Assembly: GCA_963803295.1 (NCBI GenBank)
Contig: CAWDMC010000013.1
Location: 1 to 64,000 of the forward strand
DNA: 64,000 bases
Direction: 5' to 3'
Source: CAWDMC01 sp963803295
GTDB lineage: Bacteria > Acidobacteriota > Terriglobia > UBA7540
Both the position numbers and the translations under genes were made by a program. Of the stretch, positions 44,793 through 53,575 are shown in pieces (positions within the stretch are counted from its first letter, which is position 1; each line of letters begins with the position of its first letter). The notes below the pieces were generated by a model. It was not told the DNA's origin and made no database searches. It was given only the letters and a program-made list of their open reading frames with translations.

Positions 44793-45275
44793 TTACCACT
44801 TCTTGAGCTTCATCAGGTCGAAACCTCGATCAATGAAACCGGCTAACTTACCTTGTTCGTTCTCTGGGTTATAGGAAATTTTGATCCGCTCGAAAGCAAA
44901 TGAGACAGACTCGGTGGGATTTTCGTTCGATCCCGACAATTGCACCGAGGTGATAACCGCGTTCTCCATGGTGACCTTGAAATAATCAGCCTGCTTGTCT
45001 CCCATAGGCTTATCGTAGAAGATTTCTATCTTCTTGAGATAGTCGCCCGAGACGCAGTGCTCAAACAGAACAGGAGATGTCTTGTCCAGAACCTTCATGA
45101 CACTGACATTGCTGACATCGGCACGCCCCGCCCGGGATTCCGAGCCCGAGGCCCCTGGACCGATCACAACCGTGTTGGAACTGCCGAAGCTGAAGGACAA
45201 GATATCGATGGCCTTCTTCCGGCTTGTGCTGGGCCCCTCGACCCCGTCGATCACCAAGTACGCATTAACAGCCAT
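44793..45275 (-). CDS. hcp: Hcp tube protein (TssD)
   Basis: A 160-aa hexameric ring protein that stacks to form the inner T6SS tube. NAYLVIDGVEGPSTSRKKAIDILSFSFG opens the barrel. VSVMKVLDKTSPVLFEHCVSGDYLKKIEIFY, the YFKVTMENAVITSVQLSG strands and ESVSFAFERIKISYNPE complete the Hcp fold. Length and motifs are canonical, with no toxin extension. The terminator-like hairpin downstream fits high expression. Confidence 0.96.
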   Translation of the reverse strand: MAVNAYLVIDGVEGPSTSRKKAIDILSFSFGSSNTVVIGPGASGSESRAGRADVSNVSVMKVLDKTSPVLFEHCVSGDYLKKIEIFYDKPMGDKQADYFKVTMENAVITSVQLSGSNENPTESVSFAFERIKISYNPENEQGKLAGFIDRGFDLMKLKKW

Positions 45276-45362
45276 TTGGTTCTCCTTTTTCGTTGCAAGA
45301 TTCGGTTCCCTTCACTTTCATTGTCGCAGTAAGGTGTCACGCCGCCTCTTCGAACGTTGCCG

Positions 45363-46850
45363 CTAGGCAGCAGGGGCCGGGAGTTCCGCGACCAGCCTCA
45401 GTGATACCGTCAGTTCATCGAGTTGGAAATGGGGTCTCAGGAAAGCCACGGCCCTGTAGCAGCCTGGCTTGCCAGGTATTTCGCTGACGTCAATACGAGC
45501 TTCGCGCAGGGGCCGCTGAGCTTTGGTCGCTGGTGAAGCGTTATCGTCGGGCGTCACATAGTTCACAATCCAGTTGTTCAGGAAGGAGTCCGCTTCTTCC
45601 CGTGACATGAAGCTGCCGATCTTATCCCTCATCATCGCCTTGAGATAATGAGCAAAGCGTGAGCAGGCCATGATGTACGGCAATTGGGTGGACAGACGGG
45701 CGTTGGCATTGGCCGAATCTTTGTCGTACAACTTCGCCTTCTGGCAGCTCTGGGCGCTGAAGAAGGCGGCATAATCGGTACCCTTACAGTGCACTAGCGG
45801 AATGAACCCAAGATCGGCCAGCTCCTTCTCGCGCCGGTCGGTGATGGGCACCTCGGTAGGACACTTCATGGCGACGTCGCCCTCGTCGGTGTAGAAGTTG
45901 TGCACCGGTAAGCCCTCCACAAGCCCGCCGCCTTCCACGCCTCGGATCGAAACGCACATGCCGTAGTGGGAGAATGACTGAGTGAGCTTGCTTCCGAACG
46001 AGTAAGCAGCGTTCATCCAGCAGTACTTGTTATGCTCGGTGCCGTCCACACCCTCTTCGTACATGAACCCTTCGATGGTCTTGGTCTCTTTGCCATAGGG
46101 CAGGCGGGCTAATGTGCGTGGCAGGCAGAGCGCCACATAACGCGAGTCCTCACTCTGGCGGAAGGATTTCCACTTGGCATACTCAGTGGTGTCGAAAATC
46201 TTCGCCAGGTCCCGTGGCGCGTCGAGCTTGGTGTAGGCGTCAAGGTTGAACATGTCGGGACCGACGGCGCTGATGAAGGGCGCATGAGCCGAACCCGCCA
46301 CTTGCGAGATGCGCTCGAGCAGCTCCATATCCTCAGGGCCCTTGCCGAACTCATAGTCGCCGATCAGGGCTCCGAACGGGGCGCCACCGAACACACCGTA
46401 TTCCTCTTCGTAGACTTTCTTGAACAGGGCGCTCTGGTCAAACTCGGGCGCACGTTGGAGGTCTTTCAAAAGCTCCTTCTTGCCAGCGTTCATTATCCGG
46501 ATCTTTAACTGAGTGCCAGTTTCGCTGTTGTCAATGAGATACTTGAGCCCGCGCCACGATCCCTCGAGTTTCTGAAAAGAGGGGTGGTGCATAATCTCGG
46601 CGAGTTGAATCGAGAGAAGGTGATCAATCTGCGCAATGCGCGCGTTGATCATCATCTCCACGTCTTTACCCACCGTCATGGAGCCCTCAAGTACCTGGGC
46701 CACAAATTCCTTCACCAAGTTCTTGCCGCGCTCCTTGGTGGCGGTATCGGTGCCAAGACGCCCTTCCTCCACGATCTGGTCGAGTAGCCCCTTTTCCAAG
46801 GTCTGATCCGCGGCCGGAGCAACCCCTGGGGCAGTCTGCGGATTACCCAT
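45363..46850 (-). CDS. tssC: TssC sheath protein
   Basis: A 495-aa large sheath subunit (VipB). Typical parts: HPSFQKLEGSWRGLKYLIDNSETG near residue 95, DFEFGKGPEDMELLERISQVA-like region, FISAVGPDMFNL, RYVALCLPRTLARLPYG, YCWMNAAYSFGSKLTQSFSHYG and the C-terminal LNNWIVNYVTPDDNASPATKAQRPLREARIDVSEIPGKPG. It interlocks with TssB to form the contractile sheath; its N-terminal helix is the ClpV target. Its start overlaps the tssB end by 8 bp. Confidence 0.97.
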   Translation of the reverse strand: MGNPQTAPGVAPAADQTLEKGLLDQIVEEGRLGTDTATKERGKNLVKEFVAQVLEGSMTVGKDVEMMINARIAQIDHLLSIQLAEIMHHPSFQKLEGSWRGLKYLIDNSETGTQLKIRIMNAGKKELLKDLQRAPEFDQSALFKKVYEEEYGVFGGAPFGALIGDYEFGKGPEDMELLERISQVAGSAHAPFISAVGPDMFNLDAYTKLDAPRDLAKIFDTTEYAKWKSFRQSEDSRYVALCLPRTLARLPYGKETKTIEGFMYEEGVDGTEHNKYCWMNAAYSFGSKLTQSFSHYGMCVSIRGVEGGGLVEGLPVHNFYTDEGDVAMKCPTEVPITDRREKELADLGFIPLVHCKGTDYAAFFSAQSCQKAKLYDKDSANANARLSTQLPYIMACSRFAHYLKAMMRDKIGSFMSREEADSFLNNWIVNYVTPDDNASPATKAQRPLREARIDVSEIPGKPGCYRAVAFLRPHFQLDELTVSLRLVAELPAPAA

Positions 46851-47385
46851 TGGACCCCTCCTTGCCTTCGTTTTCCTTGCCGTCCTTGCCCATCTCGCCC
46901 TTGAGTTTATCGAGCTTCTGGGTGCTGCTCACCGCGTCCATCAGGGCCTCTTCCAACTTGTCGTTGCCTTGCAGGCTGCCCCGCAGGTCACTGAGCCGCT
47001 GGCGCAAGTCGAGCAGTTCCTTGAGAGGCTTCACCTGCCGGGCGACGTTTTCGGGCTCGAAATCCTCCAGACTCTTGAAGTGCAAATCCACCTTCAAATT
47101 GGGCGCGTCCGACTCTTCGCTCAGCTTGTTCTCCACGGTGAATGCCAAGTGCGGTTTCATGCCCTCCAGCACCGTATCGAAGTTGTCGGGGTTCACCTCT
47201 GTGAACTTGCGTTCCTTCAGCTTTGGTAGCGGCTGTTCAGGTTGACCGGTAAAATCACCCAAGACTCCCACCACGAACGGCAATTCCTTGATTTCGATCG
47301 CTCCTCCCACCTCCACATCATAGGTGATATGAACACGAGGCGGGCGGACCCGGTCGAGCTTATGCTGGGTACTCTCTCTTCCCAT
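46843..47385 (-). CDS. tssB: TssB sheath protein
   Basis: A 180-aa small sheath subunit (VipA), first gene of the minus-strand T6SS operon. RVHITYDVEVGGAIEIKELPFVVGVLGDFTG is the family signature. It continues with LKERKFTEVNPDNFDTVLEGMKPHL, DLHFKSLEDFEPENVARQV and LDLRQRLSDLRGSLQGNDKLEEAL. The C terminus is a Lys/Glu/Gly-rich tail of about 20 residues. AAAGGAG precedes the ATG by 6 nt. It is translationally coupled to tssC. Confidence 0.97.
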   Translation of the reverse strand: MGRESTQHKLDRVRPPRVHITYDVEVGGAIEIKELPFVVGVLGDFTGQPEQPLPKLKERKFTEVNPDNFDTVLEGMKPHLAFTVENKLSEESDAPNLKVDLHFKSLEDFEPENVARQVKPLKELLDLRQRLSDLRGSLQGNDKLEEALMDAVSSTQKLDKLKGEMGKDGKENEGKEGSNG

Positions 47386-47814
47386 GGGATCTCCTTTCCG
47401 GCAGTCCAGCGCGGCTTCCGAGAGGCGTGAGGGGGCCCCACTCGCAAATACGCCTCTTCTGCGACGATAGTCCGATAGCTGCTGCTTTTATCATGCGCCC
47501 GCCTGAAATGTCAAGCTCCGCAGCCGGGACTAGTCGGGACTAGGCCGAGACTATCTCTATATATGTGAATTTAAACCCTTGGGCGTTTCCTTGAGCGGGG
47601 CGATATCAGGGATCTCTCGCGGAAATCCCTCTTCCGCTCCTTGCGCTCAAGTCTCTTGACGCCGCACAGCGTCGGGGCTATGGTAGCCAGTCCGCTACAG
47701 AGAGACTTTGCCCGGAGGCACCCGGAAATCGTGCTCCCAGGACTTTCAGGGTGAAACGCTGAGAATCTGCCTTCCGAAGAACAAGGCGGCAAGGCTGCCC
47801 GTGAGGACATAACT
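47386..47814. other. divergent promoter region of the T6SS operon
   Basis: About 430 bp between tssB (minus) and the methyltransferase gene (plus). An AT-rich patch with tatatata lies near 47556-47566 and could hold the T6SS promoter -10, but I cannot assign a convincing -35. No sigma-54 GG-N10-GC site stands out. Confidence 0.4.
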
Positions 47815-49281
47815 ATGCTTAAACTACCCACTCCCGCAGAGGCCCGCCGCCTCTTCGATTTCTTCACCGGCTCTGCCTACACCCAGGAACAACTCCGGGA
47901 TCAGCTGGGTGTCTACGATCTCCCCTCCCGCCGGTTGCGAAATCTTCCGCGTCTGCTGGATCTGACGAGTGGATCAGGTGCACTTTATGTGCTACTGCGC
48001 TGGTTTCTGGTGGGTGCCCCGGCTGAGCTGGAACGGGTCGCCGAAGCCATACCCGCTTGGTTTGTCGAGAGCTGTCTTGATCTGGGCTTGCTCGAGCGCC
48101 GTGGCCAGACGCTGCTGCCCCGGGTTTTGCTGATGCCGATTGAGCACCTGCTGGTCGCCTCAGATCCGCCAACCGGCATTGAAACGGGGCAGTCCGCCGA
48201 TCTGGTGCTTTGGGCGAATCCCACCAGCAAACTGCTGCACCGCTTCACCATTCGCCGATCGTCGGGCAGGACGCTGGATCTTGGCACCGGGAACGGAATC
48301 GAAGCGCTTTGGGCCGCTTCGCATAGTGAGCAGGTGACCGCGACGGACCTGAACCCTCGCGCTTTGCAGTGTGCCGCCTTCAACGCCCGCCTGAATGCAG
48401 TTGAGAATATCGAGTTTCTGGCAGGCGACAGTTTCGAGCCGGTCGCGGGCCGCCGTTTCGACCTGATCGTGGCCAATCCGCCTTTCTTCATAACGCCAGC
48501 TAACCGCTATCTGTTTTGTGATAACCCGCTTGAGCTCGATCAGCTTTGCCGCAAGCTGGTGCGCGAGGTGCCAGCACACCTGAACGAGGGCGGATACTAC
48601 CAGATGGTCTGTGAGTGGGCCCAGGTGAAAGGGCAGCCTTGGGAGGAGCGTCTGACCGAGTGGTTCCGCGGCATCGGATGCGATGCCTGGATCTTCAAGG
48701 GATTGACCCTGCAGCCTTCCCAGTACGCCGAGGAGCGCATCCAGGAGACCAGTGCTTGGGGCTCGGGCGAGGAGGAAAGTCTCTACTCCGAATACATGGC
48801 ATACTACCGCGAGAAGAAGGTGGAAGCGATCCACGGGGGACTCGTTGCGATGCGGCGCCGCTCCGGCCGGAACTGGATCATGATCGAGGAGGGCTCGGAG
48901 ACACCGCGCGAACCATTTGGCGATTTCATTCAGCAGATCTTCGTCGGCCGCGATTTCCTGGAGACACACCCCTTCGACCGCGAGCTTCTGAATTCCAAGC
49001 CGCGCCTTTCGCCTCACGCCCGCCTCGAACAGCAACTTCGCCAGGGCGCTGAGGGCTGGGAGAGCAACTCGCTGAAGCTGCGGCTGGTGAAGGGATTCCC
49101 CTTCTCTCTCGATGTCCAGCCCCTGGTGGCAGAGTTCCTGGTGACATGCGACGGCAATCGTACTTTGAGTGAAATGGTCCGCTCGCTCGCCGCCAAAACG
49201 AATGCCGATCCAGCGCAGGTGGAGCAGGAATGCCTGCGGATTGTGCGCGATCTGGTTGAACGCTGCTTCGTGACTGTCTAA
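47815..49281 (+). CDS. class I SAM-dependent methyltransferase (HemK/RsmC-like) with winged-helix ends
   Basis: A 488-aa protein. The N-terminal approximately 150 residues are helical (winged-helix DUF7059-like: LRDQLGVYDLPSRRLRNLPRLLD, VESCLDLGLLERRG). The Rossmann methyltransferase follows: motif I LDLGTGNGIEALWAA, motif II TATDLNPRALQCAAFNA and the catalytic NPPF in LIVANPPFFIT, which points to N-methylation of a Gln side chain or a planar base amine. The C-terminal GNRTLSEMVRSLAAKTNADPAQVEQECLRIVRDLVE resembles a PqqD-type winged domain. Substrate unknown. It is divergent from the T6SS operon but not clearly part of it. Confidence 0.85.
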   Translation: MLKLPTPAEARRLFDFFTGSAYTQEQLRDQLGVYDLPSRRLRNLPRLLDLTSGSGALYVLLRWFLVGAPAELERVAEAIPAWFVESCLDLGLLERRGQTLLPRVLLMPIEHLLVASDPPTGIETGQSADLVLWANPTSKLLHRFTIRRSSGRTLDLGTGNGIEALWAASHSEQVTATDLNPRALQCAAFNARLNAVENIEFLAGDSFEPVAGRRFDLIVANPPFFITPANRYLFCDNPLELDQLCRKLVREVPAHLNEGGYYQMVCEWAQVKGQPWEERLTEWFRGIGCDAWIFKGLTLQPSQYAEERIQETSAWGSGEEESLYSEYMAYYREKKVEAIHGGLVAMRRRSGRNWIMIEEGSETPREPFGDFIQQIFVGRDFLETHPFDRELLNSKPRLSPHARLEQQLRQGAEGWESNSLKLRLVKGFPFSLDVQPLVAEFLVTCDGNRTLSEMVRSLAAKTNADPAQVEQECLRIVRDLVERCFVTV

Positions 49282-49429
49282 CTTGCTTGGACGGGCATCC
49301 CGCCGCTTGGGCGGACCGCACGACTGGAGAGAACGCGGAATGGAGCGACTTGGCCAGAATCAGGACTTGCTGGATCACTCCTTAAAGGAAATCATTCCCA
49401 GAAAAGAGAGAGGTCTGGCACTTGATGCA

Positions 49430-52400
49430 CTATTGCACGGTTAGAGTAACCTGCGCTGTGTGGCTGATCTGGCCCGACGTGCCCGTCACCGTTATCGTGT
49501 ATTGACCGGCTGGCGTTCCAGTCTGACCGCCGCCACCACCGCCGTTGTTCCCACCCCCACCGCAGCTCGATGAGAGAAGCAGGAGCGACACCGCGAGCAT
49601 TATGACTGCCGCTTGAGCGAGCCTCCATCGTTTGCTGGCCGCCATGAAATGAATCCCGAAGGTCAGCAAAATAAATAGGACGAGTATCAGCGGATAGGAG
49701 AATTGTCGTGTGCCTTCTCGGAAAGTGGATAGCGGGATCAGCGATCGGGCGGTAGTACTGACCGTCAAGTTAGAAGTGACGGCCTTATCCGTCGGCGTTA
49801 CCGACGATGGGTTCATGGCACAAGCAGGCAGGTATTGGGCTACTCCCACCGGCGCATTCACCGCGCAGCTGAGAGTCACCGGACTCGAGAAGCCCCACGC
49901 ACCTGACAAGGACATCGGGAAGCTTGCAGAGTTGCCCGCCGTTACGCTAGCGGTGGTTGATTTCAAAGCAAAGGAGAAATCAGGTGTGCCGGTTATCGTT
50001 GTGCTTCCGCTCGAGCTTGTGTAGTTCTGGTCACCGCTGTACCGCACATTTACTGTTGTCGTCGCTGAGAAGCTTGCCGTGAGAGTCGCCGTCAAGGACG
50101 GCGGGATGCGTGTCAAATGCGAAAAGGGCGTTCCCAGGTAGTTCACAGCGCCGGTGATAGGTGATGTTCCGCTCGCAAACGTGACCGTGCCGGTTGGCGC
50201 AGCGCCATTGCTGGTAGGACCGCTAACGGTTGCTACAAGGGTCGCGCTTTCGCCCGATTGGCTGGAAGTGACCCTCATCTCGGTTTCGGCTGGCGTAACC
50301 AACACCAGACCTGTGGGGGAAGCGCTCGCGTTAAAGCTAACATCCCCGGAATAAGTTGCCACGATACTATGCTGACCGCCGGCCAATTGGATGGGTATAT
50401 CCTCTGTATAGCCCTGGCTGTTCAGGGAGTAAACACCGAGATCGAGCGGATTGCCGTTGTCAGTCACGCCCACTGTACCGGTCGGGCAACTGAATTGCGG
50501 AACCTGCTGTTCCATCGATGCACAGGACTGGCCGACTTTGTTGGTGACATCGACTCGCAATATGTAAGGGGAACCGTATGGCACCGTAGAAGCGTTTGTG
50601 TTTGTGATCACGCCGCTGTTCCAGAGGAAAGTGACTATGCCGATATGAGGCAGACTGTTTTCCTTGGATACGGTGACCTGAATCGGATCCGAGTCACTCG
50701 CCCCGAAGTTGCCGTCACCCGGATAATGGGCCGTGACGGTGTAGGCACCGCCAGGCAAGAGTGCGGTCTCGCTGGCGGCCGAACCATTGCTCAGAGCAAG
50801 GCTTGTGATTCCGGGCGCACCATTGTGCGGTCCAACGAGCGAGACTGCACCCGTGGGCGTGCCCGAAGCGGAGGTCACACTGACGTCGACCTTTACCGAC
50901 TGACCGTGCGCAAGCGTGGTCGGGGAAAGGTTCAGGGCGGTTTTGCTTGGGGTAAAGGTTACGGAAGTCCAATTGTTTACGAGATTCGCAGCATCTATGG
51001 TGCCCAAACCGGTAGCGCGGTCGTAGCCGGAGGTGGCGAGCCAGGCGGGTGAGGACACGCTATCAGGATCTACCATGATACCAAAATAGCCATTGCCGTT
51101 GCAGTTGGGCGTTCCATTGATGCAGGCCACGGAATTATTCCCACTAACGACATCATGGAAGACACACGAGGAGCTGGTGCCAACTCCGACAGGGCAACTA
51201 GCTCCGTTCTGGGCTGCCAACTTGTACAGAACGTAATTGACATTGCCCTGTCTTTCTCCGGTCTTTTGCAATACCAAGGCCATGATGCCGGCGAATGTCT
51301 GCGCTGAAAATGAGCTTCCTCCCCCCGCTTGAAAGTTCTGATAAGGGGCGCTCAGATCGCAGGAGAGGACCGAACCGGGATTTACATCCATCTCGCAGAA
51401 TATAGACGCTGCGTAGGCCTTGCCGTTTCCCGAAAAGAGCGAGACATCGGGCAAATCACGCACGCCGTCCTTAGGAACTCCTGCTCCGGTCTGCCAGGCA
51501 GGTTTTGAATACCCGGTAATTCCGTTATCGGCCGTTCCACAGGCGACGGCAGGAGGGAATGCGGTCGGAACGATGCAGTTGCTCGGACCACCGCCGCTTG
51601 CAAAGCGGTCCATACCGTAATTGTCAATTATCTGACAGCCGTTAAAGCCATTCTCAGCGCATGAGTTATTCAACGTCGTCTCGGGAACATACGATTTAGC
51701 CGATGTATGGTAAGGAAGGCTGTTCGTGTTACTCCAGTACTGGTCTGGGTTGCTCCGATCATCGAAATCAGTCCCACCCACAGCGATATTGAAGGGCGTG
51801 GAGGCGATCCCGTTGACTGACAGGCCAAGGTGCGCTGCTTCCTCGGCGCCATAGGCCTCGCACATAGCTGAACCCTGGTCGCCCGAAGCCACCAGTACGG
51901 TGATCCCCTGCGCGGCGGCCTGTTGCCAAAGAGCGTTGTAGAAGGCGTTGCCGGCGGCGCCCAGGAAAGCCTCGCACATGCCATAGCTCTCACTGAGAAT
52001 CGGCGCGAGATTGTTATCTACGATATATAAAGCGGAGAGGTCGACGCCCGCGCTGGTCTCGGTACTTTGCGAAACAACCAGATCGATGACGGCGCCTTTC
52101 GCCACGCCACCTGCCCACTGGACGTCGAGGTCCGCTTCCGATTCGTAACCCGGAACCAGGCCGGGATCGAGGCCGTTCACAATGATCTGGGGATCCTTGG
52201 GTGGCAGGCCGAACATAGCGCGGAAGTCCCGCGCATCCTGAAGATTGATATTCGTAGGGCTAACGACCGCGATCGTCTGGCCGCTACCGTCAATGCCCGA
52301 CTGCCAAAGCGGCAGCACGTCATAGGTGGTCGCGAAATCGCCTGGACCGAAACCAAAATAGGTTCCGTAGGTGTTGGTGAATGTAAAAAGCGGCTTCACC

Positions 52401-53059
52401 TCGCCGGTGAGTTTCGACCGCGAGAAGGTACCGAGTTGGTGGTACAGCGGCTTCCTGGGAAAATTATTGAGCGACACCACGCCTGCTATGACAGGCGCCA
52501 ACGCAGTCGGAATCTGCGGATCGGCCGTATTGGCCCAGTGTTCCGCGCCATTGACGGCATACCGATGCATTTCGGTGTGGAGGGCCTGACGCACCAGACC
52601 GGCGGTGCCCGAAAATTCGATGACGGTGCGGCCCGCTGCCACGCGATTAATTTCGAAGCCTTCTGAGGCGAGCCAGTCCGTAACAGCCTGAATATCCGCA
52701 TCGGCCGGTCCAAACTGCTCGCCAAACTGCGAGGGGCTAAGCCATTTGTGATACTGGGAGGAGTCTTTCACCTGCTGATCGTCGAGCAACTGCCGCAACG
52801 CGGATTCCTGTTCCGGCGCCCGCTGCAACAGAAGCAGCATGCGTGCCGCCGGCAAGCTATCGGGTGCGACGCCACGGTCGTATTCGGCGCGTGCCAATGG
52901 ATGGGTGTTGCCGCGAAGGGTGACGAGCTTCTCGCGGTCCACTCGACCTTTGACTCTGGGTGGGGTATGGCTTGTCTGCGAGGTAGCTTGAAGGGACCCT
53001 AACAGGATCCAAAGTATTAGGGGAGTGACTCTGACTGACGATGAGTGCGGGAGTTCCAT
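49430..53059 (-). CDS. S53 (sedolisin/kumamolisin) protease with Ig-like repeats
   Basis: A 1209-aa exported protease. The start at 53059 (MELPHSSS) has GGAGG upstream. Order: signal peptide (about 11-28), pro-kumamolisin activation domain (about 40-190, QYHKWLSPSQFGEQFGPADADI), then the S53 catalytic domain. YESEADLDVQWAGGVAKGA holds the Glu/Asp pair and AGGGSSFSAQTFAGIMAL the nucleophile serine; the family's usual TSFSAP is SSFSAQ here. Three or more Ig-like repeats follow (TGAVSLVGP, TGTVGVTDNG, TGTVTFASGT). A TM helix near the C terminus and LLLLSSSCGGGG precede a final beta repeat shared in style with the oxidase at 7.6 kb. S53 enzymes work in acid, which suits an acidobacterium. Confidence 0.9.
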   Translation of the reverse strand: MELPHSSSVRVTPLILWILLGSLQATSQTSHTPPRVKGRVDREKLVTLRGNTHPLARAEYDRGVAPDSLPAARMLLLLQRAPEQESALRQLLDDQQVKDSSQYHKWLSPSQFGEQFGPADADIQAVTDWLASEGFEINRVAAGRTVIEFSGTAGLVRQALHTEMHRYAVNGAEHWANTADPQIPTALAPVIAGVVSLNNFPRKPLYHQLGTFSRSKLTGEVKPLFTFTNTYGTYFGFGPGDFATTYDVLPLWQSGIDGSGQTIAVVSPTNINLQDARDFRAMFGLPPKDPQIIVNGLDPGLVPGYESEADLDVQWAGGVAKGAVIDLVVSQSTETSAGVDLSALYIVDNNLAPILSESYGMCEAFLGAAGNAFYNALWQQAAAQGITVLVASGDQGSAMCEAYGAEEAAHLGLSVNGIASTPFNIAVGGTDFDDRSNPDQYWSNTNSLPYHTSAKSYVPETTLNNSCAENGFNGCQIIDNYGMDRFASGGGPSNCIVPTAFPPAVACGTADNGITGYSKPAWQTGAGVPKDGVRDLPDVSLFSGNGKAYAASIFCEMDVNPGSVLSCDLSAPYQNFQAGGGSSFSAQTFAGIMALVLQKTGERQGNVNYVLYKLAAQNGASCPVGVGTSSSCVFHDVVSGNNSVACINGTPNCNGNGYFGIMVDPDSVSSPAWLATSGYDRATGLGTIDAANLVNNWTSVTFTPSKTALNLSPTTLAHGQSVKVDVSVTSASGTPTGAVSLVGPHNGAPGITSLALSNGSAASETALLPGGAYTVTAHYPGDGNFGASDSDPIQVTVSKENSLPHIGIVTFLWNSGVITNTNASTVPYGSPYILRVDVTNKVGQSCASMEQQVPQFSCPTGTVGVTDNGNPLDLGVYSLNSQGYTEDIPIQLAGGQHSIVATYSGDVSFNASASPTGLVLVTPAETEMRVTSSQSGESATLVATVSGPTSNGAAPTGTVTFASGTSPITGAVNYLGTPFSHLTRIPPSLTATLTASFSATTTVNVRYSGDQNYTSSSGSTTITGTPDFSFALKSTTASVTAGNSASFPMSLSGAWGFSSPVTLSCAVNAPVGVAQYLPACAMNPSSVTPTDKAVTSNLTVSTTARSLIPLSTFREGTRQFSYPLILVLFILLTFGIHFMAASKRWRLAQAAVIMLAVSLLLLSSSCGGGGNNGGGGGGQTGTPAGQYTITVTGTSGQISHTAQVTLTVQ

Positions 53060-53575
53060 GTTGCCTCCGGACAGGGCGGCCCACAAGACCTTCCGAGGCA
53101 GACTCCAACACAGCGACTCAGCCGGAAACGCTACTTCAGAAAGAGCCTAAGCATCTGCGAGTGTACTGCCTCTGATCCGGATCCCAATTATGCGGCGAGA
53201 TGCCGTTGGCGCGAGTCCAGTAACGTGGCGGGGAACACGAGCGAACAGAATCCGTCATCCTGCATTTCTGCCCGTCGGGTAAGCGCGGCTGGCAGCGTGC
53301 ACTCACCTTTGCTCGAACCGCAAAAGCACGGGCACGCATAGAATATGCCGAAAGGCATTTTTGTCAAGCGGCTAGAGCGCCATGCGCCATCGTCACTCGC
53401 TTGACCCGGTCTCTCGCCTCATCTACGATGAGAGATTGGCGTATTGTCGATAGCCTTCGCTGGAGCATCCGTATCAGGTTGTGCAGTGAGCGCGGAGTGA
53501 AGGCCGGAACGCCTGTCGTAAGCCGGACGTCAACCTGGGGAAGAGGGGCCCCCAAATCTGATCGATCGCATTTCG
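53060..53575. other. intergenic region between the S53 protease and uvrA
   Basis: About 515 bp containing both divergent promoters. No supported gene or strong repeat. A TAA in the uvrA frame at 53519-53521 limits the possible uvrA N terminus. Confidence 0.45.

Noticed and set aside
47815..49281. Methyltransferase as a T6SS-linked toxin or regulator
   Set aside because: It is divergently transcribed and intact, with an NPPF-type N-methyltransferase core; nothing ties it to the secretion operon beyond adjacency.
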